From Larus michahellis (Eukaryota; Chordata; Aves; Charadriiformes; Laridae), in NCBI RefSeq assembly GCF_964199755.1, contig NC_133903.1, forward strand, positions 7,581,001-7,645,000: a DNA stretch of 64,000 bases, written 5' to 3'. Below are positions 37,301-51,400 of the stretch, one piece after another. Under the pieces are notes generated by a model. The model was not told the origin of the DNA, made no database searches, and saw only the letters and a list, made by a program, of their open reading frames with translations. Each line of letters starts with the position of its first letter. Within the stretch, counting starts at the first letter, position 1. Both the position numbers and the translations under genes were made by a program.

Positions 37301-40300
37301 CTCTGGTCTGACCTTGTCTGGCCATCTGCCACTGCTGAGCTTAGCAGCACGTGTATAGCGTACACCCTACACAACCAGATACACTACGTATCTGGACGAT
37401 ACAGAAAATTAGAGGGTGTTTTTGATGACTATTGCCTGCTACAAGACTCTGGTAGGAGCAAAGGCTTCTTATCCCTTGGACTATATGTTTTTAGAGTACA
37501 GAATTCAACTCCCTCCCCAATCCGAGATCATTCCCTTGTTGGGCTTTCAACCCTGTATCACAGCGTTACACACCCTAGAAAGAATGACTGTCGGAGCAAT
37601 GTTGCTGTAAAGAAAGGGCTAACTGTGTTATTTGCTGTACCAATTCCGGACTATTTATTCCTTCAGCAATCGCATCCTGAGGAGCTGCCGTGTGAGGGGG
37701 AAGTGAACAGTGAGAATCTGCTGAGGCAGGCCATGAGGAATTCGGGTATTGTGATAGAGAGAGTCGCTATGGAGGAAATGCAAAAGCCAGATGAGCCTGC
37801 TGTAGCTGCTACAGAAGAACTAGAGAATGAAGTGGTGGAAGTAGAAGAGGAGTCTTGTGGGGAACAATGTGTTGAAGTAGAACAAGTGGAGTCTGTATGT
37901 TTGTATTCCATAAATAGATTAATTTTTAAATCTTCCTTGCCTGCGCTTGGTTGTGGACAGCCCTGTTAGCCTCACCACCCTGCACGTTACCCTCAGCGCG
38001 TTTCTCCCTGTGCCTGGTTTTTTATGTCAATTTTTATAGTTATGTTTCTCACACATGCTTTAAGTGTAGCGTTAATATGCATGTGCACGCTCTCTCTTCT
38101 GTTAACAATATAGATCTATTTCTTGTCAAAGCTGGAGTGTTTAATTGGGAATTTGATTAGCAGCACTTTATTTATATGCACTAGTATAACAATATTTATG
38201 TTTTACTGTTTTCTTTCTGACAGACAGATGCAGAAAGAACAAATGGGTACAAAAGTTACATTTGCCCACACTGTAATGAAGCCTTCAGTGAAGCTGCTTC
38301 CCTCGAAACACACATCAAAGGTCATTTAGGTAAAGTTCTACTGCTTATGCTGTTTTCTAAAATGCACTGTCTTACTATGATCTTAAGCATAGTACAGCTT
38401 GCTTTGTTTCAGATTCCTTCCTTTACGTGGCTGTTAGCCATGCAAAATCAATTGATTCTTAACACACAAATATGAAAAGGTTTACTTTGGTTGAGCTCTA
38501 GAATAGAGGGTAAAAAGAAATACTAATTCCATGTTTTATGGCCTGCACTGCATCCTTGAAAGTAGAGTTTTGTGATGAGGCCAATAAAAAGGTTAGTGAG
38601 CCAGAATAGGTCGACAGGCTGGAACTCCTGCTTGAAAGGCACCAAAGGCCGGAAGAGCAATATTTGAGCAGAATTCACTTATGAATGAGACAAAGCCCAT
38701 ACACGCAATTGAAAAATAGAATTTCCCACCTTCTCTGGGCTAATTATTTTCTAATAATTTTCCTATTTTTGCTACAGCTTGTACTAGATACTTGCTATTG
38801 CTGGTTGTCCCGTATGAACCATGCGTTCTCTCTCTTTCTGTCTCTAGATTACAAGCCTTTTAAGTGTGAAGAGTGTGGCAAAGAGTTCACCAAGGGCTAT
38901 CTGCTAAAAAAGCATCAAGAAGTGCATGTCAATGAACGGCGTTTCCGCTGTGGAGAGTGCGGCAAGCTCTACAAGACCATTGCACACGTGAAGGGGCATC
39001 GAAGAGTGCATTCTGATGAGCGGCCGTATTCCTGTCCCAAGTGTGGCAAGCGGTACAAGACAAAGGTGTGCCTCCCTCACAACACACTTGCCTTGAGGTT
39101 TTCCTTTCCAGAGCCAGGGACTGGGAGAAGTCAGGAGGCTTTGCTCCTGAAAGAACAAATGCCAGCTCGCCTGCCTTTTGTAAGAGCAGAAGCTCCAGAA
39201 GGAGCTTTTGTTTTAGTGGGGAAAAGAGGGACAGTCTTAATAAAACCTTCACATTTGTGAAGAAACTGTTCCTTTGTGTGTGAAAAAATTAAATAGTAAT
39301 AAACCCAAGTATTTACCATATCTTACATGAGAAGAAGCCCTCAAAGGTGTTGAATTTTACCCTAGAAGCCAAAATACTGCTTGCTTGAGTTTGTCATTCC
39401 CTTTATCTGCCCTTCTCTTGCTTCTCTCTTTTTACAGAATGCCCAGCAAGTTCATTTCCGTACGCATTTAGAGGATAAGCCTTATGTCTGTCAGTACTGC
39501 AGTCGAGGCTTTCGGGAAAAGGGCTCACTGGTCCGCCACATCCGGCATCACACGGGGGAAAAGCCTTTTAAGTGTTACAAGTGTGGACGAGGGTTTGCAG
39601 AGCACGGCACTCTTAACAGGCACTTAAAAACCAAAGGTGAGATGGCAAAGCTCGTCTGCATTGGATGTGTTTTGTTCTAGAATTTGGTTTGGACAAGCTG
39701 CTTTTTGGCTGAAGAGTGGATGTAATGACCTTGGTCCAAGGCTACTCAGTTATCCGCATCTCAGTTGCATCAGAAGGAGATGCGTTATTTTATTTTTTTT
39801 AATCTACATTAAGGAATATTTCTATTGTGATCTTTCTGACCAAAAATGATGTTGAACAGCCAGCCATAAACCAGTTCTAATATAAAATCTAGATCACGTA
39901 AATAACGACAAAGATAACAAAAATAGAATTTGCATTAAGGATCTTAACTGCAGGAGTGCTGTGGGCTCCCTGCTCCAAACTCTGGCTTAAGTGGTCTCGG
40001 CAGTGTCAGCACTGCCCTAAGTGGGGAAGACAGACCCTACCCTGTACAAGAGTCTACCCCAGACTGTAAAGTGGTTCTGTTCCAAGGCTGTACACAAAGA
40101 GGGAGAAAATTAATGTTTTCGCAAAGTAATGCTAGAGAGAGGTTGATTACTGTATTGGGAAAGAGGTGAGGAGACTGTAAAACTTACATTGTTACGGTTA
40201 AAGTTGCCAATTGGGTGTTTTTGGCATTACATTTGTACTAGTTTTTGGGGTTTATGAAATCCTGTAAAAAACACAAAGTATGGATGTTCTGCAAGGAAAA

Positions 40301-42967
40301 TGTCTTAAGCAGAGTTTTAACTTCTCACAGATAATCTTGTTTGATTGGATTAGTCGTACTGGACCCGCTGCTCTTTAGCTCCTAAGCATGAATTTTCAAA
40401 ATTCTTCAGGTAGTGATGATGACGTATTGAGATTGTAAAGGACAATACAAGTTTACTGGAGGAAAAAAAATAGTTTCCTAGATATATACTGAAGTGTAAT
40501 GCATAAGCAGAAAAGATATACCACTTAAAATATAAAAGTCTTACCGTATGTTCTTCGCGTACGGCTTTTGAAATCCTGCATGGTTCTACGCATCTGAACT
40601 TAGTTGTGTATTTTTTGAAGTCACACTGGACAGTTGCTCTGCTCGAGGCTCAGTCCTATTGTCTGGTGTCATGTAGGCCTCTCGTAGGCCATTATTTGTC
40701 CTGTCTTGGTGGGATGAGAGGCTGTTGTCTGACTGCTGGTTGCTTGTCAGTGACATCCTGTTAACAGGGTCTCGTTTGTGCTGTGTAGTATTTTCCAGGT
40801 ATTCCTGTATTTGAGATGGTTATGAAAATTAATGTTTTCCTGGCATTTTTGGAATACCATTCAGGTGGCTGCCTGCTTGCTTTGAAAGAGGTGGAAGAAG
40901 TGATGGTGTCTGAGGAAAGTCAGTCAGCTGACAACTTAGCTGCAACAGTCATTTCTGAAGATCCTCACACTGTTTTGGTAGAGTTTTCTTCAGTGGTGGC
41001 GGACACTCAGGAATACATCATCGAGGTAAGAGGTGGGGCAAACAGCCTTCTCATTCTGAACTTACCATGGTATTTTGTCAGTAAAAACTGCAGTCGTGCA
41101 TGTTCATCATCTAAGCTTTTGGGAGAAAGTAAAACAGGATCTGGCCAATGCTATCCCTGCCTGCATGACCCTAGGAATAAGTAGGATTAACCTTGTTCAG
41201 AAGGAGAGCACTGGGAGCCTACTCGACGGTCTCCGTATCTCAAAGGAAGATCCTTTGAAGTGGAAGATCCTCCACCCTTCTGAAGCCCTGCACATAACGT
41301 AGGCAGGAAAATGAGAACGCAGTGAAGATTGACAGTAGTTCATCACAAGGCTGAGACCAAGAATTTCTGACCATACCAGATTTTATGTCCTCACAAACTT
41401 GCTTCAGCTTTCCCTCAACTTTTACCTACTATTTTCTCCCATTTCTATTTAGCTTATTTTGTTCAAAATAATCTCTGTTGTTTTTAACTGTCCGTGGCTG
41501 CCAAAAGCAATGAATTACGCATTTTGCTTTCTCCCCCTTCGTGACAAAGAGCCAGTACTCATCCGTGCAGAATGACACAGTTCATTTATTGAGTCCCTTT
41601 ACTGCTGCCATAGTTTTTCTCCAGTAGGAGAAAAATCTGCCAGTTGGCCAAGTCCTGCTGAGAGAGGATGTTCTCTTTCGGTTATTTGTGAGCACTTTGC
41701 ATTACTTTCAAGTAGCTCTTGATAATGGGATTTGGAGGGAATTTCAAAGAGGAGTTGTCCTGAGAGTAGCTGCTGCATTATGTGGGAAACAGAAAGACTT
41801 TTGTGAAAGATCTTAGTGTCTTATATCTTGGTAATAAAAGATTTTTTGGGTAATAATCTAAAAAGTGAATCGTCATATTTTGTCTTTCAAGACTGCTACT
41901 GAAGACATGGAGACCAGCGAAGCAACGGAAATAATAGAGGGAACAAGACATGAGGTAAAGCATCTGCATAAACTATTATTTTGGGGACTTGCTGTAGATG
42001 AACCAAATCACTTCTAGTGTCTAAAAGTCATGCTAAATAAATCCAGCTTCAAATAATTAATTCACCTACCTCTGTAGTTTTGCAGACCTGTCTGTATTAA
42101 ACCATAATACTGGTCACAATGGGTTTGACTGAGCTCTGTTAACCCCAGATCGTCCCAGTGATGGTCGCTACTGACTTGTGTACATAGCTGCCAGCTGCGT
42201 AGAATTGTACAATAACACTTCAGCTGTGGAGAAATGGTCCTCTTAAGGCATTCCTGAGTGCTAAAACTAATGGTTGCTGCAAAGTTAGGGGCTGGCTAGG
42301 CTCTTGAATTGCATTCACTCAGTTGAAATGTCTGGGCGTGTATTGTTAAGGTTTTTCTGTACACAATAGTTTGACTTTCTGTAAGAAGTGCCCTGCTAGT
42401 GCAACATCTTCAGCAGCATGAGGTGTGACAAGTTCTAGGAGTCTGCTGTTCTCGGGGTGATGGGAACTTCAGTGAACAGCTGGACAAAACAGGAATTAAA
42501 TGCTGCTTGTTTTACTGCTCTGCTGCTCATCAAGCAGGGTTTATGGTGATGATAATTGTCTGTATTTCTAACAGTACAATACACTGAGAAATAATGTGGC
42601 CTCATTTCTCTTCATGTAGGTCGACAGCCACATTATGAAGGTTGTGCAACAAATAGTAAATCAAGCAAACTCTGGTCACCAGATCATTGTACAGAACGTC
42701 ACCATGGCAGAAAACTCTGAAGTAACCACAGATGCTGCAGACACCATCACCATTGCCACCCCCGAAAGCCTCACGGAGCAGGTCGCTATGACGCTGGCGT
42801 CTGCTATCGGAGAAGGAGCAGTGCTGACCACAGAGGGTAGCATCAAGACGGAAGAAGCAATGGTGACGATGGTGGCATCCGAGGACATTGAAATAATGGA
42901 ACATGCAGGAGAGTTTGTGATCGCCTCCCAGGAGGGGGAGGTGGAAGTGCAGACTGTGATTGTGTAA
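34391..42967 (+). CDS. E4F1: E4F1, zinc-finger transcription factor and atypical E3 ligase
   Basis: Fourteen exons join in frame to 792 codons (human 784): 34391-34547, 34887-35038, 35176-35275, 35677-35882, 36093-36213, 36494-36646, 36969-37135, 37667-37894, 38224-38329, 38848-39065, 39438-39636, 40865-41025, 41892-41954 and 42620-42967. After an Ala-rich start and LPAPFSEED, a first C2H2-like finger lies near residues 58-82. Three fingers follow (YVCELCQKTFKTASILKAHM, YECKLCGTSFRTKGSLIRHH, YKCKKCGKSFRESGALTRHL). Next come the SPVIHLVTDAKG and VHEVHVQMQEL-type linker, one finger near 440-462 and five more to about 603. The tail contains HTVLVEFSSVVADTQEYIIE, TSEATEIIEGT, HQIIVQNVTM and ends EVQTVIV. 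E4F1 binds E4F sites in nuclear genes, controls cell-cycle and mitochondrial pyruvate-dehydrogenase genes, and ubiquitylates p53 non-degradatively. Exon 3 has a tandem acceptor (cagcag) that could add or omit one glutamine. Confidence 0.97.
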
Positions 42968-43708
42968 TGAGCAGCATGCAGCTAGTGACAGATGTTAATG
43001 TAAAGCTTACTATTTTTCTCCAGTTTGGGGAATTTGATCAGTCCTAAGTTTGCCATTATAATTGTTCAGAGAGCAAGGGAGAGAATGCTTCTATAGGTAA
43101 GTGGCTTGACAGGATGGTACAGCCCCGAGATATTTTCTGTTTAAAATGGAAATAACAGTAGTTTAAAAACCTCTGCGTGGTTATACTGTGGAAGTGACTG
43201 ATACGTCATATTTGACAGGCTCACTATTTTGTACAGCTGCCTCAAATAAAGGAAGATCCTTTGCAAAGCATTTACCTCTGACCACAGGACAGTAGTGTGC
43301 TGGTGTTTAAAAGAATCCAGAAAGTGAGCAACTACGTAGGGTCTCATATGAGACTGCTTAATCATATGCATTTAAAAACCAATCAAGAAAACCAAACCTA
43401 AGGAGTTCCGGTGTGCATTCACCACCACTCAGAAAACTTTCATGCCTTTAACCTCACTACTTTAGTCCTCCTAAGGCATGGTACTACAGTATTTTTCTTT
43501 GTATTTTATGTCCTGGGCAAGTAGCCTTATGTACTGGTCTATGAAAGAATGCATTATTGTACCCTTGCAATGCCAGGCAGGCTACTCTGAGAGCTAGTCT
43601 GTTGGTGTGTAAAGCCATATTGTATATGACCTTTTTTTTTTTAAACCATATACGGATTTTTAATTGCATATTGTACAGATTCAGCATGTAAATAAATACA
43701 TTTTTAAA

Positions 43709-43714
43709 AATAAA
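43709..43714 (+). terminator. E4F1: E4F1 poly(A) signal
   Basis: AATAAA here, with another AATAAA 18 bases upstream at 43691-43696, ends an approximately 750-base 3' untranslated region. The two signals lie close enough to define one cleavage zone near 43730. Confidence 0.7.
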
Positions 43715-43735
43715 GTTATTTAAAGTTCTTACTAT

Positions 43736-45200
43736 ATTTTTTCCAATTTCTGCTCTATTATCACTAAACCAAGAATTTCTGGAAAGAGAAGAGAAGGGAA
43801 CAGGGCTACTTAACCTTGTGCGTAAGAAACCCTCATTGTTGGGTGAGTCAAACACGCTGTTTTTCCCTAAACAAGCACAAGCCTCTAAAAGCAGCCAGTA
43901 CATCTCTGCTTTGGAATCTTTCAAGCGATGCCTAGTTGGAGGGATTTCAGAAGGTGATTTGCACAGCTGTAAGTTTGCTTTTGTCTTCCACTGTTAAGGC
44001 GGAGAGTTTTCTTGAGGGACACCAATGAAGTGCCTTTCAGTGTCCACCTAGAGAATCATAGAATCTCTGGACAGAAGCGGAAGACTATCACTGCTGTGCT
44101 TCTGAAGTGGCCTGTTCAGTGATGCAGGTGGGCAGCCCTAGAAACAGCCTCAGCAACTGTAACTTCTGCTGCAAAATGCCCAAAATACAGAGAAATGCCT
44201 AAGACGTGGTTGAGCCTCTTACTGTGAACAGGTATATCAAACAATGGAATAAAGATGAGAAATGCCGGAAGGATTAAGTTTGTAATCCGTCAAGACCTCT
44301 ATGTCCAGAGCTCAATATCAAATACCAGAAACCCTTTTCAGGATGCTGAAATTTTGCCCCAAAGTCCCACATTTTCATGGCTCTAAGGCTGAAAGGACAT
44401 CTTATTTTGAACGAGCTGAAACTAGCTATAAAGAAAGAGACTTACCAGGTAGACATAGCACTAATAGTAGTTTCCTTTCTGAAATTAAGGTGCTCCATAC
44501 TAGTACAAATTTGCCGTAGAACATGGTTTCTGCAGGCTAAGAATCTGCCCATAATCATGGGGTTTTCCAGCTAAATACATGAAACCTATTCCATGTATTG
44601 TTAACAGTAATGGGGTAATCATTTGTGAAAAAGGTACTCACAAAAAGATGAGGCTTCCTCAAAATTCACAGCAGCTCTTTGTTAGCTCATCCCTTGCTTG
44701 TACACACAGACAGGAAGATTCACTTCAGTAAGATGGACCCAACTTGCCTCTCCGTACCAGCAAATTCACTGCTGGTCCCTCTTAACACGGAAGCAAGAGG
44801 ACAAGGCTTAACCTCAGAGATCTCACCAAGTGAAGTAATTTCCACAGTGCTCTGTTGAGACATTGTTAATCAGAATACTGCTGCAAATAGTAACTCACAG
44901 CTGAATACAGCCAGCTGGGAGTTACCGTTTTCCTGCAGGGGAAACAAAAAAAAATAAAATAAAATCACATGAATAGTTGACAAATACTTGCATTGAGATG
45001 TTTGTCGCTTCCACATGTGGGGTTTTTCTATATTCCTGTAAAGTCTCCTGCAGGAAGACCTACTTTAGATGTACCAAAGTAACTTAGGAACTCAGTTTGC
45101 CTATTCCACAGAGCTATGATGCAGCATAGAAACAGTAATTGTAAAAAAAAAAAAGTGTTCCTTTGTTCCTTGTGTATGTGTTCCTTAGCTGGACCTATCT
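43736..45200. other. Intergenic region between E4F1 and ZDHHC4 3' ends
   Basis: No gene is supported here. A short stretch at 44051-44085 (GAATCATAGAATCTCTGGA) resembles the 3' end of CR1 but is too short to call. A minus-strand ATTAAA at 45220-45215 may be the ZDHHC4 poly(A) signal. Confidence 0.5.
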
Positions 45201-45466
45201 CTAGTACAGCTTGCTTTAATACTGCGATTGTGTCTGAAAAGACCGAGAGGCCACTGTCGCAACTGGTACGAGTAGTGTTACAGATGATAAACTCGGGAGA
45301 ACTCTAGTTTTTTGAAGACTGGTTGGCTTTATGAAAACATAGTTTCCAATTACTTAATTGAAATGCAGTCATCTTTTTACAAAAGTTGTTTGGGGCATCA
45401 AAGCAGAGTGTTGAAGTAAAGTCTTACAAAAAGTTAAAAAAAATGCATAGATAGAGAGTAATATCT

Positions 45467-48400
45467 TCAGGTTTTCTTCTTTCTTTCCAACACTGAAGGG
45501 GGCTTAAAGATTTCCTTTAAATTCATCCAGACTCCTCTAGAATAAATGTTTTCGTAGACAACTTGTCTGTCATGAGGCTGCAATGTTAGATGGTGGGAAC
45601 ACCCATATCGTCTGGATTTACACCATTCATTGGAAGTTTGGTTGGTTAAGGCCAAGTACAGACTGAAGCAGCAGTAAGCACCCAGTACGAGTGTGAGAAG
45701 AATAACAAAACCAAGCATGAAGACAATCCTAGGAAAAGTCAAGAAAAGGTGCTGCAAAGAAAGAAAATAACAACTTAGTTAAAAAGTTGGAGCATTACAT
45801 CACGTGGAAGCGTGCGACCACTGCAGCACGCCAGCTGAAATGCGGATCCATACGCACACATAACTGTGCGGCCCCAGAGACAAGGACGCAGCCCTATTCC
45901 CCATCCAGCTCAGTGATGGTCCATTCTGGATTGAATCTTTGAGTAAAGCATAATTTCCAGAAATGCATTTCCTCACAAGCCTTGCTAACGTGGGAGTATT
46001 TTCTACACCCATCTATCTCTGAGTGTTTGTATTTCATATTGGAGTTTTGATTGTTTGTTTTTTGTCACTTTTTTAATTAAAAAAATCATTAATGCAGATC
46101 ATCTGAAAACAAACTGCCAAATGAAGAGGCTACAATCTGGTACAACGTCGGGTTTTGCTGACACAATACAGTTTAAGTAGCTCTTTTTCTGAGTTAAATT
46201 CCAATGCTGAGGAGCGGTAATGGTACTGCTCAAACACGAGCAAACATTCCCTGACCAAGATCCCTTTATAAGGATTCAACGCTGAAACATCTGTTGTCTA
46301 GGATGAGGAAAAGATAAAGCATTTACTACTATCACCTCACTGCCATACAGAAAGGGATGAGGGGATTGAAATGCGAATGACTCAAGTGCTAGAGAGACTC
46401 AAAGTCACCCCTTGCTTGTATGTGAGAGAAAATACCCAAGTATCTAAATGCCAGGGTAGCAGGGTCCTGCTTTAGCATCTCCATGAAAGTATCTCAAGGA
46501 CTGTTAACTGTTTCCTAAACGTTATTACAGTAGACTGTCACCGGAACATAACGTCATTCTTTATGAATCAGATATGAGTAAAAGCAGTCTGTAAACAAAA
46601 ATACGAAAAATGGGAGAGCCGAATGAAGTGCTGTAAGAAAAATACCATATTTTTAAAGTATTCTGCAATGGCAGTTTTTTAAACTTAATGAGGCCTGTAC
46701 GCTGGTAAAAAAAACTGTGGTCTGTCCACATTCTGCCTGTGACAACAGGTGGACTTAAAAGACTTCTGAAAGCAAAGACTGAGATAAACCTTTTTATAGG
46801 CTAATAACCCAGGCAGCGTAAACTTACCTGAATAAGGAAGAGAATCTCGACAGCATGCTCTTGTCCTTGGTCGTCAACGTAACTCCCTTGCATCATATTG
46901 GACAGCAGCACCACTTGGATGAGAAATGCTGCTGTGATGATGGCAATGGTGGCAGCCATAGCAGTCAGTGTGAAGAGGTAGAGGAAGAAATACTTTGCAT
47001 TGAAGGCACCGATGCAGTTGTTGACCCACACGCAGTGGTGATCAAAACGATGTACACATGTATTGCAGAAACCTGATGAGGAGTGAGTAACAAGACAGTT
47101 CAGTTATTTGTTTTTTTAAGAAATCAATTTGATTTTTTACACAGTTTAGGATAGTTTTTCATCTGAAAGAAATCTGAGAATTATGGTCATGATTTAACTG
47201 ATAGCTTCCTAAGCAAATACATTAATTTCAATTGCATATCATAAAAAAACCCAATACTAACAGCAAAGACATGTATCTCATTTCCTCTTTTTTTCACCAA
47301 GACTGCAGCTCAAAGGCTTCGGTTTCTCTGACAGTACTGCCTAGAAAAGCCTATGAAAGGTAGAGGTTGTAGCGCCCTGCTTTATTTCAGATGACAACAG
47401 CAAATTCTGCAAGAGAAACACAAACCCCTGAACTCAGGTCTTGACAGGTGATAATTTTTCATTTAACTTCTAGATGCTCAAAAGCCTGTCTGTTCCTGAC
47501 CCAAACTGACACCCTTGGAACTGGTAATTTCTGTGAGAAGAAACAGCAGCCAAACAGTTCTACGGATGGGGAAAGGGCAGCTGTGATCCGGGACCCCAAT
47601 AAAACAAACACATTCCTCTGTGCATTGAGCTGGATAACCGAACAGATGTAGTGTGAACTGCAGTTATTGATGGAGAATTAATTTGGGACAGTATTACTGT
47701 TACGCTTAACAAGGAAGTTAAGATTCTTACGGCAGTGTTTTGATCTGGCTGGCTTCTCCATGTTGCACGTAGGACACACGATGCCTTTCTGAAATAATAC
47801 ACCATCATATTCGTAAATCTTAATCAATGATGCATGATTTGATTTTGTTATTACACCTGTGAAAGAAACAAGAAAAACAGTAAAAGTAATGGTGTTTGTA
47901 ACATTTTTTAGGTTCTGTTTTCAAGCGTCTACAGCTCACAAGCAGCATGAGCTTACCAGGATTGGCCCGGGAGCAGAGAATGAAGCAGCCCATGTTCCCA
48001 GCCAGCAGCAGGTAGGGCAGCAGCAGGAAGAGGAGGTGGAACTGCAGCTCCCAGCAGTAAACAAACACTTCCCATGTGTATTCCCCATACACTGCAGCCT
48101 GCAAGGCTATGTGCAGGACAACAAACAAACAGCTTCTGGAACAAAAAGGGGACAGTCTATTTAATACTCAGCATCCTGCTTAACAGGTCAAGTACTCTCA
48201 GAGGTGATCAGCAAAGACTTTCCAAATGCAAGGAGACACCTCTTTTAGGTTTTCAGGCCAGCATGGATTGCATGTTAATAGCGTTTTCTCCATCCAGTGG
48301 CTTCTCCTTCTCTTCTTCCCACATACGCTCCTTTAAATATGCCAGCTAAATTCACTTCCATTATTGTCATGTCCTTGGGATTTATTTTTTTCCAACAGAG

Positions 48401-51400
48401 AGTCAAGTACAAAGCACCCTTGGTGCTGACAAAACATGCCATAGCAATAGGCCACAAAACATTCTGCCAGAAGACATTTGCTGTGTGCTGCTCTGAAAGC
48501 AAAGAAAACCTCTGTAAAAGGTAATCTTAAAAAAAAATAAATGTAATAATATAAGCAGCTGTTATGAAATAAGTGTGGTGGGAGGTTAGCAATGGCCAAC
48601 ACTAGTTCCAACCTGTCGGCAGACCTACAGCTTCTTTGAAGCAACTTGCACAACCACTTGGCATGCAGGTTTGTTTGGGATGCAGCATACTAAGGAACAA
48701 CTTTCAGCAGCCTGGCAAACAGATGCTCAGAAAAGCCACGCATTAGGAGAGCAATGTTCACTTACTACAGTTCTCTGCATTACACGTCAGTTTGCTGGAC
48801 TTTTATTATGAGTTTTAAGTAGTAATGTTTATTTTACTACAGCAGGAAGTCTGTTGCAGACAAGCTCTCCTCTACTGCTCTCTGCTACACCATTCCTGTG
48901 CAATCCAACAGGATCCTGCAGGGTTTCCTCCCAACTGCAGGGCTACAAGAAGACACCCTCAAGTGCTGTGCCTCACTGGACTTTCACGTGAACTGAAAAA
49001 TCTCTTGCTTGAATGAGGTGATGCGGTCGAAGGGTGTGTGTGGAGGATCAAAGTGCCTCTAGCGCACCGCATAATCTAGCGATGACAACTACACCAGACT
49101 CATCAGATAATTGCTCTGTTGCTGACTGCACATTTGACAGCGTAACCACTCTCTCTTGGGCAGCGTTAACTTAACAGCAGAGAATCTACACAGCAAGCAA
49201 CAGAACAACTGCAGCGCACATTCAACAGCTGTAGATGTTATGCCCCTGAAGTGTCTGTCATACTGGAGTTGCTGCCCCCAGAGGAAAGGTATTTAAATCA
49301 TTCCTGAAGCAGATCCTAAAGCACCAAAGTTTACAGGAAACTACAAAATTCATCTTAATACAGCAGGCTGCAAGTTGGCATCTGTGCAGCTTCTCCTTGA
49401 GCCACCTGGACATTCAAGCTGCTGGACTAAGACTAATGGGATTTGAGGGAGAGGATGGGGATCACTAACTCTGTCTAAACTCATTCTGCAGCTGCCAGAG
49501 AGTCTGCTGTAATTCTCTTGTGGATGCAGTCTCCCACCAGTGTGACCAACATCTGTTACACTGGAAGCTACTGAGCCACATTATCTTTATTTGTCAATAC
49601 GTTAAAAAATTTCATGGTACCATCTTCTCAACAATAAGCAAGGAACAGAAAGACAAGTGTGGCAAACCCTAAAGGGAATCCATAATCCCTGACAAGCACC
49701 CCTAAGGAAGAGAAAACATCTAATGATAATACCGAAAGCTCTGATGGTGGCCAAAAATACTAGGAAAAAATAACATCAAAAGCATAAAACCAAAGTGAAA
49801 TACCTTGTGTGGAAGAGCCTGTGAAGTGCCCTCTGTGTCACTCTCTGGAGCTGCGTGGGGATTATAAACGACAATACCTGAAGCAAATGAAAACACTCTG
49901 TTACCCGAATTGCACATCACTTCTGCCTCGTGGAACGTTCAAACAAAAACATAAGTCACCTAATCCCTCAGATATATATCATTGTAACCGTATCACTGGG
50001 GCGGAAGCTCATTTTCAGAAGCATTTGTGCTCCTAAGAACATAGGCAGGAATGTTGCTGGTGTTTTCAAAATGGGAGTGGGGTTCCATATTCTCGGGAGC
50101 CCAGCAGGCACAATCAGAGGTATCTGGGTTAATGTGTGAAAGTTATAAGGAGCTTATATCGGGTTATAGACTGGGTAACTGGTTAAGCAGGGGATAGAAC
50201 TGAGTGATTTCCTAACTACAGTATGCTTCATCAGGACATCTGACAGATGCAAGCGAAGATAAGCAAAGGGATAAAGCCTGCTATCCTCCACAAAAAGGAA
50301 AAAAAAACCCAAACCAAACAAAAAACAAACCAACCAACCCCATCACCCCCCGCCTAGTTTCTTCAACTATAGCTATGATCCAGTCTGATAACTCCATGTC
50401 TATCTAATTCCCATTTCAAAACCAGCTAGATATAATGAAGAAGGAAACTAACTGTCTTCATTCAGCAATAGTCTGTGACTGCAGAATCGCGTGGCTCTGC
50501 TGTTCAGAAGATGACAGATCTCTATAGCAACACGCTGCTCCTTCAGTGGTGGAGGAATTAGAGCAGCTGAGCCTATTTCTAGCTGACATGGAAAGAAAAT
50601 ATGCAGTGAGAGGTTCTTGTCTCCGATGTGAAAGACCAGAAGGCAAAAAGCATATGTAGAGTTGAGAAGATGTTAAATATTTTTCTTTTAACTGTTATGC
50701 CTCATATCAGCAGTTCAAGTCACAAGCCTTTTTTGAAAGAGGCTGTGTACTGCACTAGGAAACACATCAGACAACTAGACAGAAAAGCAACTTGCACGCA
50801 ATTGCAAAATTCAAATTTAAATCACCTGTATGTGTGTTAGTACACTCCACCATTACATTCAACACCCAGTACTCCCCCACACACAGTAGAGCAATCCCCT
50901 GTATTTCAGCCATTCCTTACACCAAAGCAAAAGGCTCTTACAAGTATGATTTGTGCTTGCAGTGATGATCAAAGTATGAGAGAATGAGAAGGCCTGTACA
51001 ATGAATACAGCCGTCTCGCACAACCGAACTGCTGTCAGCAAGGAAAACAGACCGGGGGTGGAAGCCGACTTGCCACAGACCTAGAAACAGCTGTGCCCTG
51101 TGCAAGTTAATTATTTCATGCTGCTCACAATGAATACTTTAAAAGATCTTACAGGAGCACAGTCAAACAATTTCAACAAACTTCCAGGCTTATATGCTTC
51201 ATTAATTACAGTCAGAAATGAATTTGAAATACAGTGTCTAGAGAAATTATTTAGGATTACCTATATTTATTTCATGCGTAAAAGTATCGATTACATTTCT
51301 CCAGACAGTGACTTTACATCACAGCAGTATTTTAATTGCTGATTGTTACACATGCTTCATAGAAGCAGCTATTAAGGAATATGGGCAAATAATACATTTC

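Noticed and set aside
44051-44085. Possible second CR1 3'-end relic (GAATCATAGAATCTCTGGA)
   Set aside because: It is only about 20-35 bases long and the similarity does not continue into the CR1 body.
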